A stretch of 64,000 bases of DNA. Source: Puia sp. Its GTDB lineage: Bacteria > Bacteroidota > Bacteroidia > Chitinophagales > Chitinophagaceae. This document shows positions 50,934 through 60,400 of the stretch, piece by piece. The first letter of the stretch is position 1, and every line of letters starts with the position of its first letter. Both the position numbers and the translations under genes were made by a program. A model generated the notes under the pieces. The model saw only the letters and a list, made by a program, of their open reading frames with translations, was not told the origin of the DNA and did not search any database. Location: the NCBI GenBank assembly GCA_031292515.1, contig JARLGZ010000017.1:44108-108107 (forward strand), given 5' to 3'.

Positions 50934-52358
50934 TTAGGCTTCCTTTACCCCGGTATTCCCCCCGCGCGAGAGGGATATATCGACCGGTTCATTTTTTTTC
51001 CAGGCTCCGCGGGTAAAATCCGGTACGCTGATGGAATTGCTCCGGTTCGCTACCGACCATACGCTGAGCGGCGCCACAGAGCTCCACAGCGCGGCATCAT
51101 AGACATTCTGGTCGAGGGGAAGCCCGTTCCGCAGACAGTCGATGGTCCTCCAGTCCATGATAAAATCCATGCCGCCATGATCTCCGATCCCCTTTGCCGC
51201 CGCCCCGATCTTCCGGAGCAGGGGTGGCATATATTTCTCTTCGAGAGCCTTGTATTCTTCAGGGCTGAACCATTCATGTCCGTTTGTGTAGCGGGCCGGT
51301 TCGGGATACTTAAGCGCGGCGCCTTTGGTGCCGGTGACCAGCTGAACCCGGGAATAAGGCCGGGGAGAGGCGACATCGAACTGCACGACAATAGATTTGC
51401 CGTTGGCCGTGCGGATGGTCGAAGTATTCATCGTCCCGTTATAATGTTTGCCGGCGTAGGGCTGATAAAAGGGATCGCTTGCGGCCAGGGTCTTTGCGCG
51501 ATCTCCCAGGATGAAATCGTTCGTGGAGACCGATACCAGGTAGTCCATTCTGTCGCCACGGTTGATATTCATCACCTGGCAGAGCGGACCGAGACCATGC
51601 GTGGGATAGAGATTGCCCACTCTTTTGTAGGCCTCTTCCAGTTCCCACATCTGGTAGAAATGATTCTTGTCGAACATCAGGTCCTGCAGATTGTGAATAT
51701 AGGCTCCTTCACAATGTACGATTTCCCCGAAAAAGCCGGCCCTCGCCATGCTGAGCGTCAGTTGTTCGGAAAAGTCGTAACAGCAATTCTCCGTCATCAT
51801 ACAATGTTTCCGGGTCTTTTCCGAGGTATCGACCAACTGCCAGCACTGCTCCAGTGTCTTGGCGGCAGGCACTTCTACGCAGACGTGCTTGCCGTGCTCC
51901 ATCGAAAAAACGGCGATCGGTGTGTGGAGGGCCCAGGGCGTAAGGATGTAGATCAAATCGAGGTCGTCGCGCTCGCAGAGTTTCTTCCACGCTTCCGGGT
52001 GACCGGAATAGAGTTCGGGATGGTGTCCGGCTTTGGCTACCAATTTCTGTGCTTCCTGCGCTTTTTCGGGCCGCAGGTCGCATAGCGCTTTCACGACTAC
52101 TCCTTCGATCCGGATCAGCCGGTCGACGGCGCCGTATCCGCGGTTGCCGAGGCCGACAATACCCACGCGCACGGTATCCAATTTGGGGGCCGCATATCCC
52201 GACATGTTAAAACGCTGCGGCCCGGGCGTGCGTTCCGCCTGTTCTTTGATCCGGGTCAGTTCTTCGGGTGTGCCGGCATAGGACGAAAGCATGCCCGCGG
52301 CAAGGCCGAAACCAGACAGACCCGCCTTTTTTATAAATTCTCTTCGATTCGATTCCAT
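50934..52358 (-). CDS. GH109-like NAD-dependent glycosidase, Tat-exported
   Basis: 474 aa. Tat signal ESNRREFIKKAGLSGFGLAAGML (Arg5-Arg6). Rossmann loop VGIVGLGNRGYGAVDRL, then ICTP-like YILTPWALHTPIAVFSMEHGKHVCVEVPAA, EKTRKHCMMTENCCYDF, and KRVGNLYPTHGLGPLCQVMNINRGDRMDYLVSVSTN, all hallmarks of GH109, the family of NAD-dependent alpha-N-acetylgalactosaminidases (known for blood-group A cleavage). GH109 uses bound NAD to oxidise C3 and eliminate the glycosidic bond. The family assignment is firm by motifs; the exact sugar is inferred. Confidence 0.88.
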   Translation of the reverse strand: MESNRREFIKKAGLSGFGLAAGMLSSYAGTPEELTRIKEQAERTPGPQRFNMSGYAAPKLDTVRVGIVGLGNRGYGAVDRLIRIEGVVVKALCDLRPEKAQEAQKLVAKAGHHPELYSGHPEAWKKLCERDDLDLIYILTPWALHTPIAVFSMEHGKHVCVEVPAAKTLEQCWQLVDTSEKTRKHCMMTENCCYDFSEQLTLSMARAGFFGEIVHCEGAYIHNLQDLMFDKNHFYQMWELEEAYKRVGNLYPTHGLGPLCQVMNINRGDRMDYLVSVSTNDFILGDRAKTLAASDPFYQPYAGKHYNGTMNTSTIRTANGKSIVVQFDVASPRPYSRVQLVTGTKGAALKYPEPARYTNGHEWFSPEEYKALEEKYMPPLLRKIGAAAKGIGDHGGMDFIMDWRTIDCLRNGLPLDQNVYDAALWSSVAPLSVWSVANRSNSISVPDFTRGAWKKNEPVDISLSRGGNTGVKEA

Positions 52359-52405
52359 GAGTTTCGCTTAAACATTGTTTTCATTGAAAGCATTCCGGCC
52401 CTGCC

Positions 52406-53491
52406 CTATCCGGGGAAAATACAGTCGCTCAAAAACGCGGGGGTATATCCATTTTCGTCGGCCCATTTGACGGAGGCGAGGATCCGGTCTCTGTAATCGG
52501 ATTGATAAGCCTCGTAAAAAGGGTAGAAATATTGTTCATGTACCAGCAGGTCGACATAAGGGGGCAGGCTTCCCCGCCGCGCATAGGCGTCCAGGTAAGC
52601 CGGGATCTGCTCAAGCGGCGTTTTATCGATCACGATGCTGCTTCTTATGAAGATGATCCCCTCCCGGTTGTCCTTCCAGATAAAACGCCGTTTTATATGT
52701 CTTCTCTCTTCGACGCCGAGATAGTAAGAGACGGCGGGAAGGTCGTCGTCGACGTTAAAATAGCCCAGTTGGGCCGTATATCCGCAGTCCCTGAGGGCGC
52801 GGGACCCTTCGACGGTGGCCTCTCCCCAGTGGAGGGTGGTCATCGGCCCCATGAGTTCTTCGCCGGCGAACCGGCGGATCTCCTTCATCACCCGTTCGCA
52901 GTCCCTCTTAACCTCTTCATAGCCGGCGTGCTGATACGGTTTATCCGGAAACTCGGCCAGGGCATGGAAACTCAGCCGGAGCCATCCGGCGTTCGAACGC
53001 CATTCGTCCCTGAATTTGTCACTCATCTCCGAAAGGTCGAACTCATCTGTTCGAAAGAACAGATTGAGATGGACTTTTGTGCCGTAAAGCGCGTTCACCT
53101 CTCTCAGGAATGCCAGGTAAGGGTTGTCAAACAGGGAATGATAGGTATCTGTATGTCGATGGATATCGCGCAGGAACCAGATATTATCATCGATCGACAA
53201 CCGGTATTTACCGGCAAAGTTTTTCAGGTAGTAGACAGTGATTTCATTCTTTTCTCCGGTCGTCCCGTCAACCGCTTCGATCCGGTTTTCATACCCGGAC
53301 AGTCGTAACGGCGCCGTAAAGAGCCCGTTCGTACGGGTAGCCTGTGTTCCGTTTATGCGAATCGTGCTGTCTGCAGGCGCCGATAGCGTCACGGTCACTT
53401 CCAGGGTATCGCCGGCTGTTTGGCCGTCCCTGTCGTGCAACATGTCGCCGTCGACCGGGCTTATAAATCGTATGCTGTGTTTGTCCATCAT
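52406..53491 (-). CDS. Polysaccharide-deacetylase-like protein with N-terminal beta domain
   Basis: 361 aa from the Met pair at 53491/53488 (MMDKHSIRFISPVDGDML); the frame is open to 53593, but that part overlaps the GH20-like gene and is basic and unlike a signal peptide. Residues about 5-90 look like an Ig/PEGA-type beta domain (TVTLSAPADSTIRINGTQA). The rest resembles a NodB-type fold: RLSIDDNIWFLRDIHRHTD (paired Asp), KVHLNLFFRTDEFDL, LRLSFHALAEFPDKPY (His) and TLHWGEATVEGSRALRDCGY. No signal peptide is visible although its neighbours are exported. Possible N-deacetylase; family not firmly recognised. Confidence 0.65.
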   Translation of the reverse strand: MMDKHSIRFISPVDGDMLHDRDGQTAGDTLEVTVTLSAPADSTIRINGTQATRTNGLFTAPLRLSGYENRIEAVDGTTGEKNEITVYYLKNFAGKYRLSIDDNIWFLRDIHRHTDTYHSLFDNPYLAFLREVNALYGTKVHLNLFFRTDEFDLSEMSDKFRDEWRSNAGWLRLSFHALAEFPDKPYQHAGYEEVKRDCERVMKEIRRFAGEELMGPMTTLHWGEATVEGSRALRDCGYTAQLGYFNVDDDLPAVSYYLGVEERRHIKRRFIWKDNREGIIFIRSSIVIDKTPLEQIPAYLDAYARRGSLPPYVDLLVHEQYFYPFYEAYQSDYRDRILASVKWADENGYTPAFLSDCIFPG

Positions 53492-53564
53492 GCTAAGATC
53501 CCGTTTGTTTGTAAAAGACAGCCCTATAATCTTAAAAAAACCGGCGCGCTTTAAATCGGATATT

Positions 53565-55676
53565 TTAGAAATCGGGCTTAAACGTTTCTTCAAAGGACCG
53601 GGTGGCTACTTCATCCTTCTCGTGTTCGATCCGGTAGGTCTGTATTTTCAACGCCAGTTTCTGCCAAAGCCCATATTCGACATCGAACCGGCCGAGTATC
53701 GTATTCAGCCGGTAGGGCTTGCTTTCGGTGAGCCAGGCCTTCCCGTAGGCCTCCTTTAACTCGCCCGTCTCATTCATGAGGTCCACGAGCAGCCCGTGAC
53801 AGGTATAGCTGATATCATAAAATACGAAATCGTTCTTCTTCTTCCCCAGCATGGATTCATTCCAGCGCTCACAGATCGTCCTGGCCCATACGAGACGGGT
53901 CGCGGAATAATTGATCAGGCGGGCGGATACCAGCAGGGAGTTGATCAATGCGCTGTCGTCGGTTCGGCCGACCGGGCCGAAGCCGGTGAGCGGAGAAGCG
54001 GACAGTTTCGCCCGGGCTTCGATCAGGTGTCCTTCTGCCTCTTCACTCAGCCTACGCACGCTCCTGAGGTCCTGTATATGCTCCTTGGCTATTTTCAGAT
54101 AATAAGATGAAAAAGGGTTGAGCCAGCTTTCTACCAGTGTACCCCCGGGCATATTGCCGGTATTTTTCCCCAGACACCGGCCCAGGAAGTCCCCTGCTTT
54201 GGCCAGGCAGGACAATGCCTGCTGCATTTCGCCGGCGACCGCGGGATAGGCTATCGCGGTATAATTTCCGGGGAAGGATGCCCGTTCGGGGCTGTACCCC
54301 TGCCAGGCGCCGATGCATCCATAAGCCATGAAGGGCCAGGAAGGGCGGATAAACGGTTCGACTGCGTCGGTCCAGACAGAAGTGATAAAACCGAGCGTCC
54401 GGTGTTCCATCCCTGCCTGCAGGCAGATATCGATATTGTCATAGGTGTAGTCGGAAGCAGGATACACATGTCCCCACCCGGAAACCGCCGGCTGGATAAA
54501 GAAGGATCTGTTCTCTTTCAACACCGGGTTCAAATAATGATACAAAGCGGCCGTGTCGGGAGCATATTCCCAGATGACCGGGATGACTTCTTTGGGAAAC
54601 TTCGAGAGGATATCGGGATAGAAGCTGTTCATATCCGTCCAGGCCAGGACCGTCTTCCCGTGTTTTTTCAATTCCTGCTGAACAAAATTCAACTGTCGCA
54701 ACCACAGGTCTTCCGAATGAATGGAAGAATCCACGTCATGGGCAATCCGGTTCGTTTCCCAGGTCTCATCGAACCCCACGTGGATAAAGGGGCTGTTAAA
54801 GAGGCGGGTATACTGACCGATCCAATTTTTTAACAAGGTATCTACGGCCGCGTTGCGCGGGTCCAGCTCATGACCATATTTCCCGATGGCCAGGGAGGCA
54901 TACTGTTCGTTGCGTATCAACTCGTGGAGGTGTCCGTAAAAAGCGACGAAGGGGATGAGGTCCATATGCCGTTCCCGGGCATAGGCGATGATGCTGCGGA
55001 TTTCATCCTTTGAATAGGCGGCGCCGTCATTCAGGGTCGGGTATCCGTCGAGGGTGATGCTGACTTCGTTGTAGAAATAATATTGGTTGGCCTTCCAGGT
55101 TGCCAGGAAGTCTATTTGGCGTTTGATCTCCGCTACCGTGAGCAGAGAGCCATGCGCAAAGTCCATCATGACGCCGCGATAGGCCAGGGCGGGGCTGTCC
55201 ACGATGTGGACGGCGGGCAGCGAAGCTTCACGACCGGTCCCTTCGATCAGCTGGCCCAGGGTCTGTACGGCATAATAGAGCCCGGCGCCGGTGGCTGCCG
55301 CGACCCGGATCTTCCGGCCGTCGATATCGATCCGGTAGGTCTCCCGGGTGTTCGCGTTTCCCGCATCGGTCATCGTTGCATCGGGGAGTTCCATGCCCTT
55401 TTTCGAGACGGTGTATTGGAAGGTAGCGTCGTTGCCGGAAACGGTGGTGCGAACCGGTATATCCGTCCGGCTCCGGATTAGCCGTTCCAATTCCCGGAGG
55501 GCAAAGGAGACATCGGCGGGCAGGCCGGAAGGGATGGACAACGAGAGCTTGCTCAGGGGAAGGGAGCCTCTCCCATATTGGATTTGGCAGGGCGCCGGTA
55601 AGAGGGTCGGGTGCTGCTGTGCCTGCACAGAAAGAAAGAAGAAAGACAGGATTGCCAGGTAACAACAGATCTTCAT
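53565..55676 (-). CDS. GH20-like beta-N-acetylhexosaminidase
   Basis: 703 aa. Signal peptide MKICCYLAILSFFFLSVQA. Residues about 25-155 are the GH20b-like domain (LPAPCQIQYGRGSLPLSKLSLSIPSG), followed by the catalytic TIM barrel from ALAYRGVMMDFAHGSLLTVAEIKRQIDFLATWKANQYYFY. The catalytic pair is Asp303-Glu304 in FIHVGFDETWETNR (H-x-G-x-D-E). The C-terminal 200 residues are helical and specific to this subgroup. It would release terminal N-acetylhexosamines in the periplasm or at the surface. First enzyme gene after SusCD. Confidence 0.87.
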   Translation of the reverse strand: MKICCYLAILSFFFLSVQAQQHPTLLPAPCQIQYGRGSLPLSKLSLSIPSGLPADVSFALRELERLIRSRTDIPVRTTVSGNDATFQYTVSKKGMELPDATMTDAGNANTRETYRIDIDGRKIRVAAATGAGLYYAVQTLGQLIEGTGREASLPAVHIVDSPALAYRGVMMDFAHGSLLTVAEIKRQIDFLATWKANQYYFYNEVSITLDGYPTLNDGAAYSKDEIRSIIAYARERHMDLIPFVAFYGHLHELIRNEQYASLAIGKYGHELDPRNAAVDTLLKNWIGQYTRLFNSPFIHVGFDETWETNRIAHDVDSSIHSEDLWLRQLNFVQQELKKHGKTVLAWTDMNSFYPDILSKFPKEVIPVIWEYAPDTAALYHYLNPVLKENRSFFIQPAVSGWGHVYPASDYTYDNIDICLQAGMEHRTLGFITSVWTDAVEPFIRPSWPFMAYGCIGAWQGYSPERASFPGNYTAIAYPAVAGEMQQALSCLAKAGDFLGRCLGKNTGNMPGGTLVESWLNPFSSYYLKIAKEHIQDLRSVRRLSEEAEGHLIEARAKLSASPLTGFGPVGRTDDSALINSLLVSARLINYSATRLVWARTICERWNESMLGKKKNDFVFYDISYTCHGLLVDLMNETGELKEAYGKAWLTESKPYRLNTILGRFDVEYGLWQKLALKIQTYRIEHEKDEVATRSFEETFKPDF

Positions 55677-55818
55677 AATTATACTGAATATACATCAAAT
55701 CAAAACCCCGGTCGAACAAAAGTCCTGCTGCACATAAAAAAACTACCGGCAGACAGGCGGCCGCGTTCCAAGTTTACAGTACCGGGAGCGCTGGCCTGCC
55801 TGCCGGCAATTCAGACAG

Positions 55819-57396
55819 CTAGTTTGCTACGTCCCACCATAGGCGGGTAGCCGCATTATCGGTTCCTCCCAGCATCTGTACAGCCCTGGTGACGGCGGCG
55901 CCATTGGTCTGTACTTCGGTCGTGAGGAAAGGCATTCTTTTGATGGTGGTCCCCAGGGGCAGATCGGGATTGTCGCTATGGACGACGGGATACAGTGCCG
56001 GAAGGTGTGACCTTCTGACGTCCGCCCATCCTTCCATGCCGTCCGGGAAGAGCGCCAGCCATTTCTGCTGCGCCACCTGTGCCCGCTCCATGGTGGGGTT
56101 GCCGCTCCAGGCGATGGGATAGTTGTTGACCGCGGGAGAGTGGATAGTACCGTCCAACGGTGCGATCGGCGTATCGGCGCTGATGATATAGTTGGCGATG
56201 ACATTCTGATCGGTGATTCCCCACTGTGCCATGGAGGTCCTGATACCGGTCTCATAGAGGTCCTGTGCGTTGTCCCCCATGTTCCAACCGTTCAGGGCTC
56301 CTTCGGCGCGCAGGAAATAGGCTTCCGCGGCATGCATGATGTCCTGGGATACGCTGTAATTGGTGACCCAGTTGCCATTCACCCAGGTGCACCAGCGGGT
56401 GCCGAGGTTGGAGTTATACAGTCTGCCGTTGGAATCTACCTGTTTTTCCGATACGTAGAGACCATTCCGCACCCCCGAGTAGAGGCCGGTGGTCACGGCG
56501 GGTTGGAAATAGATAGGAAGACGCGGATCATTGTATCCTTTCAGGATCGAGGCCATCGAGGCGCTCATGCGGATATCGTCCCATCCGGCAGTCACGGCGA
56601 GGCCGTTCTCTTCGTTATAGGTCTTGCTGGTATGGGGGATATAGGCGTCGCCGCTGATATCCGTCATCACGCCACCGGCTACGGCGGCTTCTGCCTGTGT
56701 CTGCGCGAGTGTCGGGTTTACATTCGAGATACGCAGGGCCAGTCTTAACCGGAGGGTGTTGGCGAATTTGATCCAGGGCGTCACCGCGTCCGACTTGGCG
56801 CCGTAGACGAGGTCATAGGTGCCAAAAGGATTTTCACCGACATGGTTCTTGAGGACGATCACGGCCGAGTCGAGTTTCTGGAAGAAATCATAGTAGATGG
56901 AATCCTGCGGGGTATATTCGACACTCTGCTGACCGTTGCCTGCCTGAAAATAAGGGATCGGTCCGAAATAGTCCGTCACGCGGTGGAACATCCATACCCA
57001 CCAGATCTTAGCCACGGCATTCTGGGCCGAGGAGGGAGCCGTGCCGGCGAGGATCGTCTTCAGCTGGGGCACCGCGTTCACATAGGCCGGGTTCCAGGCC
57101 GCAGGCAGCCAGGGTTGTTCGATGACATAGCGGTCGGTCGGGAAAGACATGGCCGCCTGGGAGAAAAACTGGGAGTAGACGGATGCGATAGCCCCCTCCC
57201 CGATCTCGAAATTGTCGGGGCTCAGCGCGGGTGTCATCTGCGCATAGGCGAACATATAGGGATAATCCGTCGGCACGATGCTGGCGATCTTGGTCGGATC
57301 GGTGTTCATGCTGTTGAAATTCTTGGTACAACTTCCGAAGCAGATGCCTAGTACCAGCAGCAACAGCGGGAGTCTGGTGTTATGAGCAGTTCTCAT
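55819..57396 (-). CDS. SusD/RagB-type glycan-binding lipoprotein
   Basis: 525 aa from the ATG at 57396 (MRTAHNTRLPLLLLVLGICFGSC, lipobox FGSC, Cys23); an earlier Met adds 11 residues before the signal peptide. The SusD-like subgroup 2 pattern is visible: NFNSMNTDPTKIASIVPTDYPYMFAYAQM, VAKIWWVWMFHRVTDYFGPIPYFQAG and the C-terminal MERAQVAQQKWLALFPDGMEGWADVRR. It sits on the cell surface and delivers glycan to the SusC channel encoded directly upstream (gap 45 bp). Confidence 0.92.
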   Translation of the reverse strand: MRTAHNTRLPLLLLVLGICFGSCTKNFNSMNTDPTKIASIVPTDYPYMFAYAQMTPALSPDNFEIGEGAIASVYSQFFSQAAMSFPTDRYVIEQPWLPAAWNPAYVNAVPQLKTILAGTAPSSAQNAVAKIWWVWMFHRVTDYFGPIPYFQAGNGQQSVEYTPQDSIYYDFFQKLDSAVIVLKNHVGENPFGTYDLVYGAKSDAVTPWIKFANTLRLRLALRISNVNPTLAQTQAEAAVAGGVMTDISGDAYIPHTSKTYNEENGLAVTAGWDDIRMSASMASILKGYNDPRLPIYFQPAVTTGLYSGVRNGLYVSEKQVDSNGRLYNSNLGTRWCTWVNGNWVTNYSVSQDIMHAAEAYFLRAEGALNGWNMGDNAQDLYETGIRTSMAQWGITDQNVIANYIISADTPIAPLDGTIHSPAVNNYPIAWSGNPTMERAQVAQQKWLALFPDGMEGWADVRRSHLPALYPVVHSDNPDLPLGTTIKRMPFLTTEVQTNGAAVTRAVQMLGGTDNAATRLWWDVAN

Positions 57397-57441
57397 GTTG
57401 TGAAATATTTTATGGGCGATATGATGCATACAATTACCTTT

Positions 57442-60400
57442 TTAAAATGAAAGTTTCAGGTTCAGGCCATAGCTCCGCGTTGTCGGCAGGTTATAATATT
57501 CCACGCCCTGGTAGTTGCTGTTGCCCAGGCTGGATTCCGGATCGAAATCCATCTTGCGTTTGCCGAAGCCGGGAATGTCGAGGATGGCGTTACCGCGATA
57601 GATGAAGAACAGGTTCCGGGCGACAAAGGACAATCTTGCTCCTTTGATAGCGGACGGAAGACCCTTGATATCATAACCCAGCGAGAGTTCCCGGACGCGT
57701 ACGTTGGTAGCCTTGTAGGTAAAGAATTCCGCGGTGTTGTAATCTCCGCCCGGTGCAACCGCCTGCCAAAAAGTCTCTCCGTCGATGGCGACCGTGTTTT
57801 GCGTGCCACCTGCCGTGACCCCGGGCAATACGAGCGATCCGGCATCCCTGTATTTGGTGGTGATGGCGGAAGTACCTGCATAGGCGAGTTGTCCGGCCGT
57901 ACCCGAGTTGATGACCCCTCCGAACTTGCCGTCGATGAGGAAGCTCAGATACCAGTTCTTATACGTAAAGGTATTGGTAAGGCCCAGCGTAAAGTCGGGG
58001 TTGAAATTGCCGACTTTTTCGGGCGTCGTGGTGGTCACCGGGAGACCATTCGCATCTACGACGAACTGGCCGTTCTGTCTTTGCCATTTGTATCCGTAAA
58101 GATCGCCGTAGGAACCGCCCGTCACGACCTGCGGAGTGACTGTGCGGAAGGTTGCCGAAGTACCCAGGTAGAAAGGCGTTTCTCCATAAGCCTCGATGAC
58201 CTTGTTCTTGTTCAGGGCGAAATTCAGGCCCAGATCCCAGGAGAAGTCTTTTGATTTCACCGGCGTACCGTTCAGCATGAGTTCCACGCCCTGGTTCTGG
58301 ATATTGCCCGCGTTGATATATTTGGAGGTATAGCCCGAGGAGGCCGGCGTCTGTACATTCAGGAGCTGATTTTTCGAATTCGTTTTGTAATAGGTGAGGT
58401 CGAAACCGAGGCGGTCGCTCAGGAATCTCCATTCGGTACCGGCTTCGATGGAACTCGTCAGTTCAGGTTTCAGGCCGCCGATCGATTGGGTGAGGCTGCT
58501 CGCGATATATCCGCCGAAGCCGCCGGTGATATAGCTGTAATTCTGAGCCAGCAGATAAGGCGGCGCATCGTTACCCACTTTGGTGACGGAGGCCCTGACC
58601 TTACCGAGGGTTATCCAGGAAGGCATGGTCAGCATGTCCGAAAGGATTGCCGTCAGGCCCACGGACGGATAGAAGTAGGAATAGGGCTCAGGCAGGGTGC
58701 TCGACCAGTCGTTACGGGCGGTGACATCGAGGAACAGCATATCCCGGTAGGACAAACTGACGGTTCCATAGACGGACTGCAATTCACGTTTTACCGTGGC
58801 GGTCGTGGACTGAAGGGTCGTGGCATAGCCCAGGTCGAACTTGTTGGGGAAGGCCAGTCCGTTGGCGGCCATTACCCGGCGGCGGGATCCCCGATCCAGC
58901 AGGGAGCTTCCCAGGTTGTAGGTCAGTTTGAGCGAAGAGCCCAGTTTATTGACGCCATTCAGCAGCACATCATAGTTTCTTTCGGAGACGAAATCGGTCT
59001 CTTCGGAATAGAATCCTCCCGGCTGACGGGCGTAGTTGTAGGTGTTGTTCGCGTAGATCTGGGTGATGAAATCATTATAACTGTCGGAGCTGACCCGTCC
59101 CTGCAGGTTGAGCCAGTCGGTGAGCTTGTATTTTAGCGACATGAGCCCGGTGATCCGGCTTCTGTTTTCGTCATGGTGGGTATTGTTAATTGTCCAGTAT
59201 GGGTTCATATAGACGGGGTCGGCGCTGGTCCAATAGATCGGCGTGGCGATCCCTGCTGAGTTGACGGACTGGTAGGTCTTCAAATCGTTGAGATTGACAG
59301 AACGGGGTATACGATAGATATTCGCGGTCACGAGACCATTTCCGCCGACACCCGGTTTGTCATAAATATTCTGATCCAAATAGGTGATCTTGGCGTCCGC
59401 CGACAGACGATCCGTGATATTGATGTTGATCCTGCCGTCGAAGGTATTGCGCAGCAAATGGTTGTGGGGGACGATGCCGCCGTCGTCATTGTTGGCGTAA
59501 GAAACATAGGTCTGCACTTTTTCGGAACCGCCGCTTGCGCTGATGGCGTTATTCCCGGAAACCGCGGACCGGAAGAAATCCTTGATATTATTGGGATAAG
59601 CCTGCAGGGTGGCATTCTGGCCTCTCCAGTCTGTCACGCTCTGTCCGGCAATCTTCGCGCCCCAGCTGGTTCCTACCGCGGTGGAATATACGCCGCCGGC
59701 GCCCTGGCTGTATTGGTTCTGCAGTTTCGGAATGGAAAAGGCCTTGTCGACGGATACCCCGGAATTGAGGTTGACCCGTACCAATCCGCTTTTGCCTTTT
59801 TTGGTGGTGATCATGATCACGCCGTTGGCGGCCCGGCTGCCGTATAAGGCGGCGCCCGCGGCGCCTTTCAACACGTTGATCGATTCGATATCGTCCGGAT
59901 TCACGTTGGATACCCCGTCGCTTCCGCTTTGCCCCATGTTGGTGGAACCCTGGTCGTCGGCAACCTGGGGAGCGATGGTCTGGTTGTCGATGGCGACCCC
60001 GTCCACGACGATCAGCGCATTATTCACGCCTTGTATGGAACGGTTGCCTCTCAACAGTATGCGCGTGGCGCCTCCGGGTCCGTTGGCAGAAGGCGTCACG
60101 GTGAGGCCCGCTATTTTTCCCGACAGGGTGTTGGTGAAATTCGCATCCCTGACCTGGTTGATCTGGTCTCCGCCGATGCGTTGGGTGGCATAGGTCAGCG
60201 ATTTGGCGGAACGCTGGATGCCCAGGGCCGTTACGACCACTTCATCCATCCCCTTCTGTGTGTGGGTCAGGGAGATGGCAATTTCGGCGGAGCTCTCTTC
60301 CACGGTTTTTTCGATGGCGGCGTATCCTACCGACGAGATAATAATAATGGTCTTACCGGGGGGGACAGTCAGTGTGAAACGGCCATCCTCATCCGTTGAG

